From positions 30,674 to 94,673 of the forward strand of contig JAOLYM010000002.1 of NCBI GenBank assembly GCA_028343435.1: a DNA stretch of 64,000 nucleotides. Direction: 5' to 3'. The stretch's first letter is position 1. Each line of letters opens with the position of its first letter. The DNA is from Candidatus Nitrosopelagicus sp. (GTDB taxonomy: Archaea > Thermoproteota > Nitrososphaeria > Nitrososphaerales > Nitrosopumilaceae). A program made the position numbers and the translations under genes. The notes under the pieces are model-generated. The model searched no databases. It saw only the letters and a list, made by a program, of their open reading frames with translations, and was not told the DNA's origin. This document shows, in pieces, positions 50,265 to 59,627 of the stretch.

Positions 50265-50798
50265 TTAAAAATCAATTCCTTTCTTTGCCTTTATTCCAGA
50301 TTTGAATGGATGTTTGATCTCTTTCATCTCTGTAACTAAATCTGCTAATTCTACAATCTCTTCTTTTACATCTCTTCCTGTTAAAACAAGATCCAAATTG
50401 GAAGGTTTTTCTTTAATTAATTTTATAATTTCTTGAACATCTATCAAACCTAAATTGATTGCATAGTTTACTTCGTCAAGTATAACTACATTATAATTTC
50501 CTGAATTAATTTTCTCTCTACAAATTCTCAATGCTTCTGCAGCGTATTTTTCATGCTCTTCTCTAGGGCTATTGTCGTCTAGTATTCCAACAAATCCTTT
50601 TCCTATTGCAATTAATTCGAAATTTGGTTCTAATTTCTTTGAAGAATCCATTTCTCCATAATGCCATGATCCTTTGATGAATTGTAACATACACACTTTG
50701 TGGTCATAACCAACTGCCCTTATTGCCAGACCTAATGCCGCGGTGGTTTTACCTTTTCCATTTCCTGTATAAACAATAACTAATCCATCTTTACTCAT
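50265..50798 (-). CDS. cobO: cob(I)alamin adenosyltransferase (CobA/CobO type)
   Basis: 'VYTGNGKGKTTAALGLAIRAVG', 'QFIKGSWHYGE', 'VILDEVNYAINLGLID'. Confidence 0.93.
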   Translation of the reverse strand: MSKDGLVIVYTGNGKGKTTAALGLAIRAVGYDHKVCMLQFIKGSWHYGEMDSSKKLEPNFELIAIGKGFVGILDDNSPREEHEKYAAEALRICREKINSGNYNVVILDEVNYAINLGLIDVQEIIKLIKEKPSNLDLVLTGRDVKEEIVELADLVTEMKEIKHPFKSGIKAKKGIDF

Positions 50799-50883
50799 AT
50801 CTACACAAGAAAATCATCTAGTAAAAACATTGTAAATATTCAATTAAATCCATTTAAATAAAAAACAACATTAACAAAAGAAA

Positions 50884-52227
50884 TTGAGAGTTCCAAGATT
50901 AGTAATTGCAGGTTCCACTAGTGGCGTTGGAAAAACATCCATCACTAGTGCAATAATTTACGGTTTAAAAAAAAGAGGTTTTTCAGTACAACCATTCAAA
51001 GTTGGACCTGATTACATTGATCCAAGTTACCTGAGTTCTATTTCAAAAAATGAAACTAAAAATCTAGATGTTTGGTTAATGGGGAAACAAGAATTAATTG
51101 AAAGTTTTACAAGAAATTCAAAATCAGATATCTCGATTATTGAAGGTGTAATGGGTTATTATGACGGTTTTGGCGGGAAATCAAATCTTGCAAGTACACA
51201 TCATGTTGCAACATTGCTTGAATCACCTGTAATTTTAATTCTTGATGCAAGTAAAACTTCTCGTTCAATTGCTGCAACTGCATTAGGATTTACAAAATTT
51301 CATAAAAATTCAAGAATATCGGGAATTATCTTAAATAAAATTGGAAGTAAAAAACATGAAGATCTTTGCCGGGCTGCATTATTAAATTTAAAAATTCCAA
51401 TAATCGGTGTCATTCCAAAAAACCCCTCATCTAATTTAGAATCAAGACATTTAGGATTAATTCCTGTACGTGAACAAAAAGATCTTCATAATAAAATTAG
51501 ACAAATCTCAAAAGAGATTTCAGATTATCTTGATTTTAATTTAATTGAAAAAATTTGTAAAACAGCATCCTCTTTAAATAAAATTAAACCTGTAAAAACC
51601 ACAAAATCAAAAATCTCAGTTGCTATTGCTCTTGATAATTCATTTAATTTCTATTATCATGATAATATTGAAGCATTAAGACGTGAAGGTGCAAAAATAA
51701 AATTTTTTAGTCCAATTAATGACAAAAAAGTACCAAATTGTGATTTAATTTATCTTGGTGGTGGTTTTCCTGAAATTTTGGCTTCATCACTAGCAAAAAA
51801 CTCGTCAATGAAGAAATCTATAAAGAGTAATGCTGAAAACGGAACATCAATTTATGCTGAATGTGGCGGACTCATGTATCTTACGAACTCAATTACTTAT
51901 GGAAAGAAAAAATCAAAAATGGTTGGTCTATTTGATGTAGATACTATAATGACAAAAAAAATGACATTAAATTATACTGAGGGAAAAATTAATTCAAATT
52001 GTATTTTATCCAAACCACGTAATTTTCGTGCACATGAATTTCACTATTCAAAAATAATTAATGTACCAAAAGATTCAAAATTTCTTTATGATTTAAAAAT
52101 TGGTGAAGGAATTTTATCACATAAAGATGCAATAACTGAATATAACACAATAGCATCATACTGTCATCTTTATTTTGATAGTGCAAAATTTGCTTCAAAT
52201 TTAATTAAAAATACTTTAAAAATTTAG
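50884..52227 (+). CDS. cbiA: cobyrinate a,c-diamide synthase
   Basis: 'VIAGSTSGVGKTSITSAIIYGLKKRG', 'KVGPDYIDPSYLS', 'AECGGLMYLTNSI'; TTG start. Confidence 0.93.
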   Translation: MRVPRLVIAGSTSGVGKTSITSAIIYGLKKRGFSVQPFKVGPDYIDPSYLSSISKNETKNLDVWLMGKQELIESFTRNSKSDISIIEGVMGYYDGFGGKSNLASTHHVATLLESPVILILDASKTSRSIAATALGFTKFHKNSRISGIILNKIGSKKHEDLCRAALLNLKIPIIGVIPKNPSSNLESRHLGLIPVREQKDLHNKIRQISKEISDYLDFNLIEKICKTASSLNKIKPVKTTKSKISVAIALDNSFNFYYHDNIEALRREGAKIKFFSPINDKKVPNCDLIYLGGGFPEILASSLAKNSSMKKSIKSNAENGTSIYAECGGLMYLTNSITYGKKKSKMVGLFDVDTIMTKKMTLNYTEGKINSNCILSKPRNFRAHEFHYSKIINVPKDSKFLYDLKIGEGILSHKDAITEYNTIASYCHLYFDSAKFASNLIKNTLKI

Positions 52228-52258
52228 AAATCCTTATCTAAAATTACGATAATTAATC

Positions 52259-52687
52259 TTGATGGGATTAACCAAAGCAGACGCAAAAGCTCTAGTAAAT
52301 GAAGGAGTTCTCTCAGCAGATTACGATGAACATAAAGAGGCTATAGAATTTTATGACAAGGCTCTAAAAATTATAGAAACTTCTGAAACTTATCTAAACA
52401 AAGGAATTTCACTAGTAGAGTTAGAAAAGTATGAAGATGCTGTAACATGTTATGATAAGGCAGCAACCATTGATGGTAATGATTCTCTTATCTGGTATAA
52501 CCGAGGTGTTGCATTAACACAATTAGAAAAATATGATGATGCCATTTCTAGTTATGAAAAGGCAATTGAGGTATCACCTGGTTATGCAGATGCATGGTAT
52601 AACAAGGCAGAACTTCTAAAGCACAAGGGTCAAGATGCAGAATCTGAAACTTGCTTCACAAAAGTCAAAGAACTAGAAGGAGAATAA
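52259..52687 (+). CDS. TPR repeat protein
   Basis: TPR motifs 'ALIWYNRGVALTQLEKYDDAISSYEKAIEV'-type. Confidence 0.85.
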   Translation: MMGLTKADAKALVNEGVLSADYDEHKEAIEFYDKALKIIETSETYLNKGISLVELEKYEDAVTCYDKAATIDGNDSLIWYNRGVALTQLEKYDDAISSYEKAIEVSPGYADAWYNKAELLKHKGQDAESETCFTKVKELEGE

Positions 52688-53875
52688 TCATCTTCTTCGT
52701 TTTATTACAATAGCAGCAATTATTCCTACAATAACAATTCCAACTATCGCATACATTACAGTTAGATTATCTCCTGATTCATTAGACGTAAATTTTGTAA
52801 CCTCTTCTAGCGGTGCTTCAGAGATGCGAATTATCTTATCATTGTCTCCATTTGCTGTTAGCAAATACAAAACTCCATCAGGACTAATCTGTGCGGTACG
52901 AATTCTACCAAAATCACCTTCAAACATTTTTTCTGTGCTGATTAATGAACCATCATCTGCAACATCAACTACCATCAAATGCTCTCCTCTTAACGCTCCA
53001 ACCAAAAATTTTCCTTCTAAACTAGAAATTTTATCTGAACTGTAATACACCATTCCGCTTGGTGCCCATGTTTGTTCACCGCTGTGAATGATTGGATTTA
53101 CATAACTTTCGTCAGATGAATCACCTACAACTTTTGGCCAACCATAATTTTTGCCCTTTACAATTACGTTAATCTCATCATGTCCATATCCCATTTCTCC
53201 AGATGGTCCATGTTCTGATGATACAAGTAAACCATCATCATTCCATGCAATTCCTTGTGGATTACGATGACCATAAGAAAAAATTGCACTTGAATCAAAT
53301 GGATTATCATCTGGAATTGTACCATCAGAATTAATTCTTAAAATTTTTCCTGCAAGAGATGTTAGATCTTGTGACCATCCAGGATTAACTGCATCACCTG
53401 TTGTTATGTATAATTTTTCATCAGGACCAAACGCAATTCTTCCACCGTCATGCCATGGTGCACCAGGTATGTCATCTATCACTGTCTGCACATCTATTAG
53501 TTCATCTCCTTCAACTGTAAAGCTAAAAACTTTGTTTTGAAAAAATTCCAGTTCTAAATTTGTTTGATAAATGTAAATTTTCTTATTTTCTTCAAAATTT
53601 GGATGTAAGGCAAGACCAAGCGTTCCTCCCTCATATGATCCACTCTTTGGGAATGTTTGGACTACTTTGGCCTCTCCAAAATTTTGAATTTTCCATACAC
53701 GTCCGTCTCTTTCTGAAAAGTAAATGTCTCCGTTTGGTGCAAAAACCATTTCCCATGGGTTGTTCAACCCGTCAACTACAACATCTATGTTCATCTCAGC
53801 AAATGCTGGGGTAATCAAAGAAACAAAAACAATGGCAATCAATGGCCCAAAAAGTTTCATGATTGAAATATGCAT
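52688..53875 (-). CDS. secreted PQQ-dependent sugar dehydrogenase-like beta-propeller with C-terminal TM anchor
   Basis: 'GLNNPWEMVFAPNGDIYFSERDGRVW', 'GGRIAFGPDEKLYITTGD', 'SYGHRNPQGIAW'. Confidence 0.9.
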   Translation of the reverse strand: MHISIMKLFGPLIAIVFVSLITPAFAEMNIDVVVDGLNNPWEMVFAPNGDIYFSERDGRVWKIQNFGEAKVVQTFPKSGSYEGGTLGLALHPNFEENKKIYIYQTNLELEFFQNKVFSFTVEGDELIDVQTVIDDIPGAPWHDGGRIAFGPDEKLYITTGDAVNPGWSQDLTSLAGKILRINSDGTIPDDNPFDSSAIFSYGHRNPQGIAWNDDGLLVSSEHGPSGEMGYGHDEINVIVKGKNYGWPKVVGDSSDESYVNPIIHSGEQTWAPSGMVYYSSDKISSLEGKFLVGALRGEHLMVVDVADDGSLISTEKMFEGDFGRIRTAQISPDGVLYLLTANGDNDKIIRISEAPLEEVTKFTSNESGDNLTVMYAIVGIVIVGIIAAIVIKRRR

Positions 53876-54063
53876 TTTTTGCTTAAAATGCTATGCAAAT
53901 TCACCCTCAAAAATTTTTCGTGCTTCATAATTCGGCGTTCAAATGAACTTTATCTCATCACTGTTTGAGGAAGTCAGAGAGAACCTCGTCTAATCTATAA
54001 TCATCAGCAAATAATACAACACACATTGCCTATTTAGAATCATTCATTTGAAATAGAAGAAAT

Positions 54064-54120
54064 CCTGAAAAGACAACGTTTGTCGTCTCTTCAGGCAGAG
54101 AAATTAATCTCCTGTTGGCG
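54064..54120. ncRNA. candidate two-hairpin RNA
   Basis: 32-nt hairpin 54064-54095 (12 of 14 bp paired) followed by GAGA-AATTAA-TCTC. Confidence 0.4.
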
Positions 54121-54208
54121 TGCAAACCAATAGAAGTTATCAATTTTGATTCAAACTAAAACCTTTCTAACGGATAACAATGAAATACTCTTTTGACTAA
54201 CCATAATC

Positions 54209-54502
54209 ATGGTATATGCTTGGATAATTCCAATCTCAATAGTCGCAATTTTGGGCATATCTGGTTATCTGGTATACAGATATGTGATTTTTGATATCCT
54301 GGCAAATGGTTCAATCAATAGAACCTTGAGAAGGTATAACATCAAAAAAACACAGTTTGAGATAATCAAAGAGTTTAACGAAAACAAAGGTGAAACATTA
54401 TCTGATGCAGAGATTAATCGCTTAGCTAAACATTATCGTAGAAACGAACCTGACCAATTTTTATCAATGTACGATAACTTGAGAGATAAACCTAAGAACT
54501 AA
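54209..54502 (+). CDS. small TM hypothetical protein
   Basis: 97-aa ORF. Confidence 0.65.
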   Translation: MVYAWIIPISIVAILGISGYLVYRYVIFDILANGSINRTLRRYNIKKTQFEIIKEFNENKGETLSDAEINRLAKHYRRNEPDQFLSMYDNLRDKPKN

Positions 54503-55374
54503 GGTCTTTGGTTATTTGTTGGAATTTCAATAAATGGAGTTGCTCCATCACCGCCAGTAACTAGCGGTAGTATTCCATCCCATTTCTGAATCTTGAGCCA
54601 TTCTAGATAGTATGGGTTGTTTGCAAGTGCTTGGTTGATAATGTTAATTGCTTCTGCTTCACCTCTTGCTTCTGCAATATTTGCTTCTGCAATACCAAAT
54701 GATTGTGCTTCAAACTGTCTTGCTTCTACCTCAATTCTCACCAAATCATTTTCTGCTTTTAGTGCGCGTTGTTCTGCCTCTACTTTAGATTCAATTGCTT
54801 GTGCAAATAATACTGAGAACTGGAAATCTGTAATTGATACAATTTCAGTTGTAATGTTAAAGTCAGCAAGACGTTCAGAAATCTCATTTTGAATGTCTTG
54901 TTTTACTAGCGGTCTTTTTGTGATTAACTCTTCAGCGTTATAGTTGGCTGTTACCTGTTTTACAACCTCCTCTACAGTTGGTTGAATGATACGATTCTCA
55001 TAGTCTAAACCAACTTCTTTGTACAGATAGTTAACACGAGTTGGGTCTGGATGATAGTTTACTGTAATCTCAGTTGACACTGTCTGCAAGTCCTGTGATG
55101 CCGACGTTGTTGCTTTTGTATACTTTAGGGTACGAACCTCAAGTGGAACAACTGAATCTTGGAATGGAACTATAAAATGCAGTCCTTCCTCTAGTGGTGG
55201 GTCAACTAAATCTACGGCGTTCCAGTGAAGTAGTACGCCTCTAAATCCTGCATCTACAATTGATACTGCAGAACCGACCATAACTCCAATTATAATTAAA
55301 ACAATTAATCCTAAAACTACTCCTTTAGCCTTTCCGAAGTTTACGTTAATTGGCTGATTTTGGTATTTAGACAA
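54499..55374 (-). CDS. SPFH/prohibitin domain protein
   Basis: 'VVGSAVSIVDAGFRGVLLHWNAVDLVDPPLEEGLHFIVPFQDSVVPLEVRTLKY'. Confidence 0.93.
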   Translation of the reverse strand: MSKYQNQPINVNFGKAKGVVLGLIVLIIIGVMVGSAVSIVDAGFRGVLLHWNAVDLVDPPLEEGLHFIVPFQDSVVPLEVRTLKYTKATTSASQDLQTVSTEITVNYHPDPTRVNYLYKEVGLDYENRIIQPTVEEVVKQVTANYNAEELITKRPLVKQDIQNEISERLADFNITTEIVSITDFQFSVLFAQAIESKVEAEQRALKAENDLVRIEVEARQFEAQSFGIAEANIAEARGEAEAINIINQALANNPYYLEWLKIQKWDGILPLVTGGDGATPFIEIPTNNQRP

Positions 55375-55457
55375 TGTATTCGATCCGCATTTACTCTAAA
55401 TATAGTATGCGAAAAAAATAGGCACATTCTCGAAATTCTTAATTTAAGTATGGAATA

Positions 55458-55682
55458 ATGTATGGTATGTTCTGTCAAAAATGTGGCATAAAAATAGCCG
55501 AACATGGTGATTATTGCTCATCGTGTAATACACCATCAAAAAAGACTCTTTCCTGGTGGAATAAGATATCATTACCAAAAAAAATTGTACTGTGTTTTGG
55601 TATAGGATTTGTCGCATTTCAGGCACTAAATTTTGTCATTGCATATTTTATGGAATTGACAGACAGCATTAGTGGCGCCTGA
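55458..55682 (+). CDS. zinc-ribbon + TM protein
   Basis: 'MFCQKCGIKIAEHGDYCSSCN' followed by a TM segment. Confidence 0.8.
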   Translation: MYGMFCQKCGIKIAEHGDYCSSCNTPSKKTLSWWNKISLPKKIVLCFGIGFVAFQALNFVIAYFMELTDSISGA

Positions 55683-55704
55683 TTTAAAACTAAAATATGG
55701 TAAT

Positions 55705-55812
55705 TGACCTATTCTGATCACTGTCTTCGTCAGTCAGCGGTCTAGATTAGGCCGTTGTGGTTACGGAGATGGTGAGTAGCTTTGAAAAAGGTGAAAGCCG
55801 TTTCCATCTTTA
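55705..55812 (+). ncRNA. candidate structured small RNA
   Basis: TATA-like TTTAAAAC at ~55683; stems 55736-55742/55750-55756, 55766-55772/55804-55810 and 55779-55783/55794-55798. Confidence 0.45.
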
Positions 55813-55838
55813 AATTATTTAGTTTACCAGAGTAAATT

Positions 55839-56378
55839 ATGATGAAGATCTTTTTCTTATTCATAATTGCGACAATTACGATAGTTGGAGCTCAAGATGC
55901 GTATTCAACTCACATTTCGCAGCCAATCTTAACAATTGATGAAAATTTTGTTTATTCAGTTGGTGATGATTTAGCAATAACCGGCTGGGTTGAGTATGAT
56001 GATGCAGCAACTTCAGATGTTTTACTAAGTGTAAAGATCTCAAGTCCAAATGGAACGGTCATTTCTGATTTCTTTCTTACCAGTGATTCAGATGGAATGT
56101 TTGAGTTTCCATTTGAGTTGTCTAACAATGATTCTTCTGGTGATTATCTAGTAAACATAATGAGTATGTGCAGAGAGATACATCGAGATATTTGCACACA
56201 CAAAACTGCAGAAACTACCATCAGTGTAATAGGCGAAGAAAGTAAGATTCCTGACTGGGTTAGAAACATCTTTGTTTGGTATGCCGAAGATAGCATTTCA
56301 GAAAAGGAGCTGTTACAGGCGTTACAATATCTGATAAAGGAAAAGATTATCCTAGTTGATGACGTATCTAACACATGA
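55839..56378 (+). CDS. exported hypothetical protein
   Basis: Signal peptide; Ig-like beta composition. Confidence 0.7.
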   Translation: MMKIFFLFIIATITIVGAQDAYSTHISQPILTIDENFVYSVGDDLAITGWVEYDDAATSDVLLSVKISSPNGTVISDFFLTSDSDGMFEFPFELSNNDSSGDYLVNIMSMCREIHRDICTHKTAETTISVIGEESKIPDWVRNIFVWYAEDSISEKELLQALQYLIKEKIILVDDVSNT

Positions 56379-56491
56379 GCAAATACATGAAGATGGAGTG
56401 TCCAAAATGTGGACGCAAACTAAAAGATCATTCTAGAAGTGAATTAGCAAAATGCTCATTGAAAAACTGGACCTCGGGCTGGAAAAAATAA
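56375..56491 (+). CDS. small zinc-finger-like protein (38 aa)
   Basis: MSKYMKMECPKCGRKLKDHSRSELAKCSLKNWTSGWKK; overlaps upstream stop. Confidence 0.5.
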   Translation: MSKYMKMECPKCGRKLKDHSRSELAKCSLKNWTSGWKK

Positions 56492-56592
56492 TGTCTGAAG
56501 ATGAAGAAAACAAAATTGTTAATCTTCGTGGAATTGCAATAATCTCAATGTTTGTTACCATTTGCGTAATTTTGTACATTCAAACTAGTTAG
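56491..56592 (+). CDS. small TM protein (33 aa)
   Basis: MSEDEENKIVNLRGIAIISMFVTICVILYIQTS; TAATG overlap with upstream ORF. Confidence 0.5.
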   Translation: MSEDEENKIVNLRGIAIISMFVTICVILYIQTS

Positions 56593-56604
56593 TAAAATAA
56601 TAGT

Positions 56605-56656
56605 GTGGAAGAGAAACTGAAAATTTCTCTCCCACCCATGAACTGCGTGTTCATGG
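56605..56656. ncRNA. two abutting hairpins (sRNA or terminator)
   Basis: 56605-56635 (11 bp + 1 mismatch) directly followed by 56636-56656 (8-bp perfect stem, 5-nt loop). Confidence 0.45.
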
Positions 56657-56722
56657 AATCAACGATTGTGCTAGTATGGCCAGTGATAAAAACCTAAATC
56701 TCACGATGACCTATACGATCCC

Positions 56723-57115
56723 ATGAAATATGATGCAACCATGAAACGAATAATGGACTCTGATCCAAACATAAGAAACTGCATTGTGGCTGATACGGAA
56801 GGAGAAATCAAGGCAGTAATGCATAGAGCTGGAATCCGTAACTATCTTAGTGATGAAGAAACATCTGAATCACTAAAACGTGCAGCAACTTCATGGAAGG
56901 CACGAAAACAACTATCCCCAAAAATTGGTCAAGGACAATATGCTGTTGCAGCATTTGAAAAACTAACAAGAATGACTTTTCCTGCAGGAAAAAATCATTT
57001 GGTATTTGTCAGCATGGCCTCAAATCCGGTAAGGGATGACTACCATCAAGGTGGAAGAGAAGATGTTGTTGAACATGTCTTGAATATCCTTAGCGGTGAT
57101 CCTACAAAAAACTAA
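56723..57115 (+). CDS. hypothetical protein, possibly roadblock/longin-like
   Basis: 130 aa; 'NIRNCIVADTEGEIKAVMHRAG...GKNHLVFVSM'; domain call tentative. Confidence 0.65.
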   Translation: MKYDATMKRIMDSDPNIRNCIVADTEGEIKAVMHRAGIRNYLSDEETSESLKRAATSWKARKQLSPKIGQGQYAVAAFEKLTRMTFPAGKNHLVFVSMASNPVRDDYHQGGREDVVEHVLNILSGDPTKN

Positions 57116-57155
57116 ACATCAGAGATTACAACACTGGATATTTCTCTAGAATTCT

Positions 57156-57341
57156 CTATGCCCATTTTTCCAAGTTACTATCAAAGATAGTTGTCTTGTG
57201 AACTTTACGTAAATTCATCTTTGTTTTGTTTTTTAGAATACAGGATGCACAAATTTTGTGTGGCTTTAGACAATGGTTGCAATGAAAGGATTTTGATGCA
57301 TGTTTCTTTTTACAAAACTCACAAATTGACGAATCAATCAT
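57156..57341 (-). CDS. Cys-rich zinc-binding small protein
   Basis: 'CEFCKKKHASKSFHCNHCLKPHKICASC'. Confidence 0.55.
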   Translation of the reverse strand: MIDSSICEFCKKKHASKSFHCNHCLKPHKICASCILKNKTKMNLRKVHKTTIFDSNLEKWA

Positions 57342-57559
57342 TTGCTATTTTACATTTAGATTTTATTAAAAAACAGATGATGATTATTCAAACTTATTCT
57401 ATATATGAAAAATATGGAAAAAGGCAGGATATTTCCTTGAAATGAATGACTTTTGGATGCTCATATATAACAAAACTTGAGAATTGTCAAAAAATTAAAG
57501 CTCTAAGATAACTTTCTCTCATAATTTTATTTCAAATACTCTGGATGGTGTGGTATATC

Positions 57560-57730
57560 ATGGTAGAAGCATATGATGTGAAGGCCAGAAAGAAAGTAGA
57601 GATCAAGGATCCTAAAGTCGTTCAACTAAAGAACGGACGTTATGCGATTAAAGGAACATCTCCTGATACAGGTATCACAGTTATGAGAATATGTGGTTCA
57701 GATAAAGCTAAAGCAGAAGCCCTAATCTAG
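57560..57730 (+). CDS. DUF5679-like small protein
   Basis: MVEAYDVKARKKVEIKDPKVVQLKNGRYAIKGTSPDTG. Confidence 0.7.
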   Translation: MVEAYDVKARKKVEIKDPKVVQLKNGRYAIKGTSPDTGITVMRICGSDKAKAEALI

Positions 57731-57937
57731 AACCTTTAACAAAAATGCGGCCCCTTTTGTTTTTCTAAATTTTTAACAAGCGTTTGCTATAAACTATTTT
57801 TGAAAAATGTGAGCAGAGACAGTAGTTTCAGTTCTTTTACAAGAAAATTACTAAAGCTCTTCCATCATTGTATGTGTATGGTTTGGTTATAGGTATTTCA
57901 AATGAAGATTATTTAGCTAGGAGTGAAATGTACATTC

Positions 57938-58144
57938 ATGCAAGAAGATTCTGCTAATGACTTGAAGGTTTTACAGGAATGGTTTGAGACTAATCGTGTA
58001 CGGGAGACTGGAATAGTTGAGAATGTACAAAAACAGCCAGCCTCGCCTGAGAGAGACGAGATGTTGGAAATCTGTAAGGGAAACATTGAGGAGTTTTCTA
58101 TGATGATTCAGTTAGTCGCAAGTATTATTGAAAGAGAAAAGTAA
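57938..58144 (+). CDS. small helical hypothetical protein
   Basis: MQEDSANDLKVLQEWFETNRVR... Confidence 0.5.
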   Translation: MQEDSANDLKVLQEWFETNRVRETGIVENVQKQPASPERDEMLEICKGNIEEFSMMIQLVASIIEREK

Positions 58145-58153
58145 AAGACTCAG

Positions 58154-58345
58154 TTAAGCATAGTATAATCTTGAATCAGGATCTCTGTGTATAAAATTTA
58201 ATCTCACTCCTAGTTTCATCAAATTAACAAACTCTCTAGAACTATCCCTTCCATAGCCAGCTTTAGTTTTCAAATCAGAATATGACAATGGAGTTTTCTT
58301 GAGAATTGTTAGAATATTTTCCACTTCTTCATTCATTTTCTTCAT
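58154..58345 (-). CDS. winged-helix small protein
   Basis: 'MKKMNEEVENILTILKKTPLSYSDLKTKAGYGRDSSREFVNLMKLGVRLNFIHRD'; overlaps upstream ORF. Confidence 0.65.
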   Translation of the reverse strand: MKKMNEEVENILTILKKTPLSYSDLKTKAGYGRDSSREFVNLMKLGVRLNFIHRDPDSRLYYA

Positions 58346-58553
58346 CCTCTCTATTTCCAAAAAGAAATCCACAATCATTACATGAAAATGCAGGATCATC
58401 ATTTGAGATGCAACATCCACCTAACTGATATTTTCCTTTATTCTCATCTTTTTTCAATTCATCTAAAAATTTTGAACTAGGATAGCCATACATTATTTCA
58501 GCAATGTTTGTTCTCTTGCAGTCAGGACATGTTTCTTTCATTGCATCACTCAT
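58329..58553 (-). CDS. zinc-finger small protein
   Basis: 'CPDCKRTN...CCISNDDPAFSCNDCGFLFG'. Confidence 0.65.
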   Translation of the reverse strand: MSDAMKETCPDCKRTNIAEIMYGYPSSKFLDELKKDENKGKYQLGGCCISNDDPAFSCNDCGFLFGNREDEENE

Positions 58554-59169
58554 GCAAATTCACCAATTCCTTCTTTCTCTGCCTTAAAATTAGCTCTGTA
58601 ATGTCTGCCGCATCTGCTATCTCGCGCTGTGTCTTTGAAACCTTATGTAATTTACATGCGGTATAGACTGCCGCAGCTGCCAATCCGTTGGGATTTTTTC
58701 CGCTCACCACATTTGCTTTTTTGGCCGCATCTAGAATTTTTCTTGCCGTTCTCATCACCAATTCTGTCTTGATAGGAGAAAGGCCCAAAGAATTTCCAAT
58801 CTTTCCAATCTTTTGCTTTGGATCCGGCAATCCCGGCTCTAAATCCAATTCTTTGTGTATCTTTCTATAAGATGTTTGAATGGATTTTTTCTTAAAATTA
58901 GATACTCTCTCTAAATCCAATAGCGTTCTTGAAGCGTTAGGGGAATGTCTTATTGCAGCATAAACGCATGCTACTATCATTATTCTGGTTGTCCTGCCGC
59001 TGATCTTTTTCTTGTGAATTTTCTTGTAAATCCTCATGGCATCCTCCTGGATAACTCGTGGTAGGTTCAACTTTTTTGTCAAATCTTCAGAAATAGCAAA
59101 TGCGGCTGGAAAATATCTATCACTCAAACCTTTGACTACTCTATCGATTTTCTTGAGTTTCTTCTTCAT
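58546..59169 (-). CDS. TFB (TFIIB) paralog consisting of cyclin repeats only
   Basis: Two cyclin folds ('RTTRIMIVACVYAAIRHS', 'NPNGLAAAAVYTACKLHKVSKTQREIADAADITELILRQRKKEL'); no zinc ribbon at N-terminus. Confidence 0.88.
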   Translation of the reverse strand: MKKKLKKIDRVVKGLSDRYFPAAFAISEDLTKKLNLPRVIQEDAMRIYKKIHKKKISGRTTRIMIVACVYAAIRHSPNASRTLLDLERVSNFKKKSIQTSYRKIHKELDLEPGLPDPKQKIGKIGNSLGLSPIKTELVMRTARKILDAAKKANVVSGKNPNGLAAAAVYTACKLHKVSKTQREIADAADITELILRQRKKELVNLHE

Positions 59170-59208
59170 TTCTATACTCCTCTAAGCCCATTATGGTTGA
59201 CGAGTCTT

Positions 59209-59307
59209 TTAATCATTAATCTCTCTCCTGCAAAATCCGCATATTTGAATTAATTTTGATGATGTACTGGGATATCGAACTATCTTCTCACACTGTTTAC
59301 ATCTCAT
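59209..59307 (-). CDS. 32-aa zinc-ribbon micro-ORF
   Basis: MRCKQCEKIVRYPSTSSKLIQICGFCRREIND; CxxC-x16-CxxC. Confidence 0.5.
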   Translation of the reverse strand: MRCKQCEKIVRYPSTSSKLIQICGFCRREIND

Positions 59308-59360
59308 GTACGCCAGGTCTCCATTTCTGAAAAAATAAAAAAAGAAAGGGGCATTTCCAG

Positions 59361-59627
59361 TCACACAGCTCCGTTTTTGTAAAGTCCCAATGCGATTACG
59401 ACTCCTGCCCCAGTAGGATAGTCTCTAATCATCTTGTACCCGTGGTCTAATGCGTCATTTAGTTGGCCTTCTCCGTAAGAGTAGGAATCTGGGTCGAAGG
59501 TTATCCCCACGAATCTCATCCTCACCAACCTTTTGTCGGTTTTTTCATTTTCGTATGTTAGTTCCTGTGTTATTTTGGTAAGACTGGCTTCCACATTGTT
59601 GAATCTTTTTCTGTCGGACTTGTTCAT
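59361..59627 (-). CDS. hypothetical protein
   Basis: 88 aa; start overlaps upstream stop. Confidence 0.6.
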   Translation of the reverse strand: MNKSDRKRFNNVEASLTKITQELTYENEKTDKRLVRMRFVGITFDPDSYSYGEGQLNDALDHGYKMIRDYPTGAGVVIALGLYKNGAV

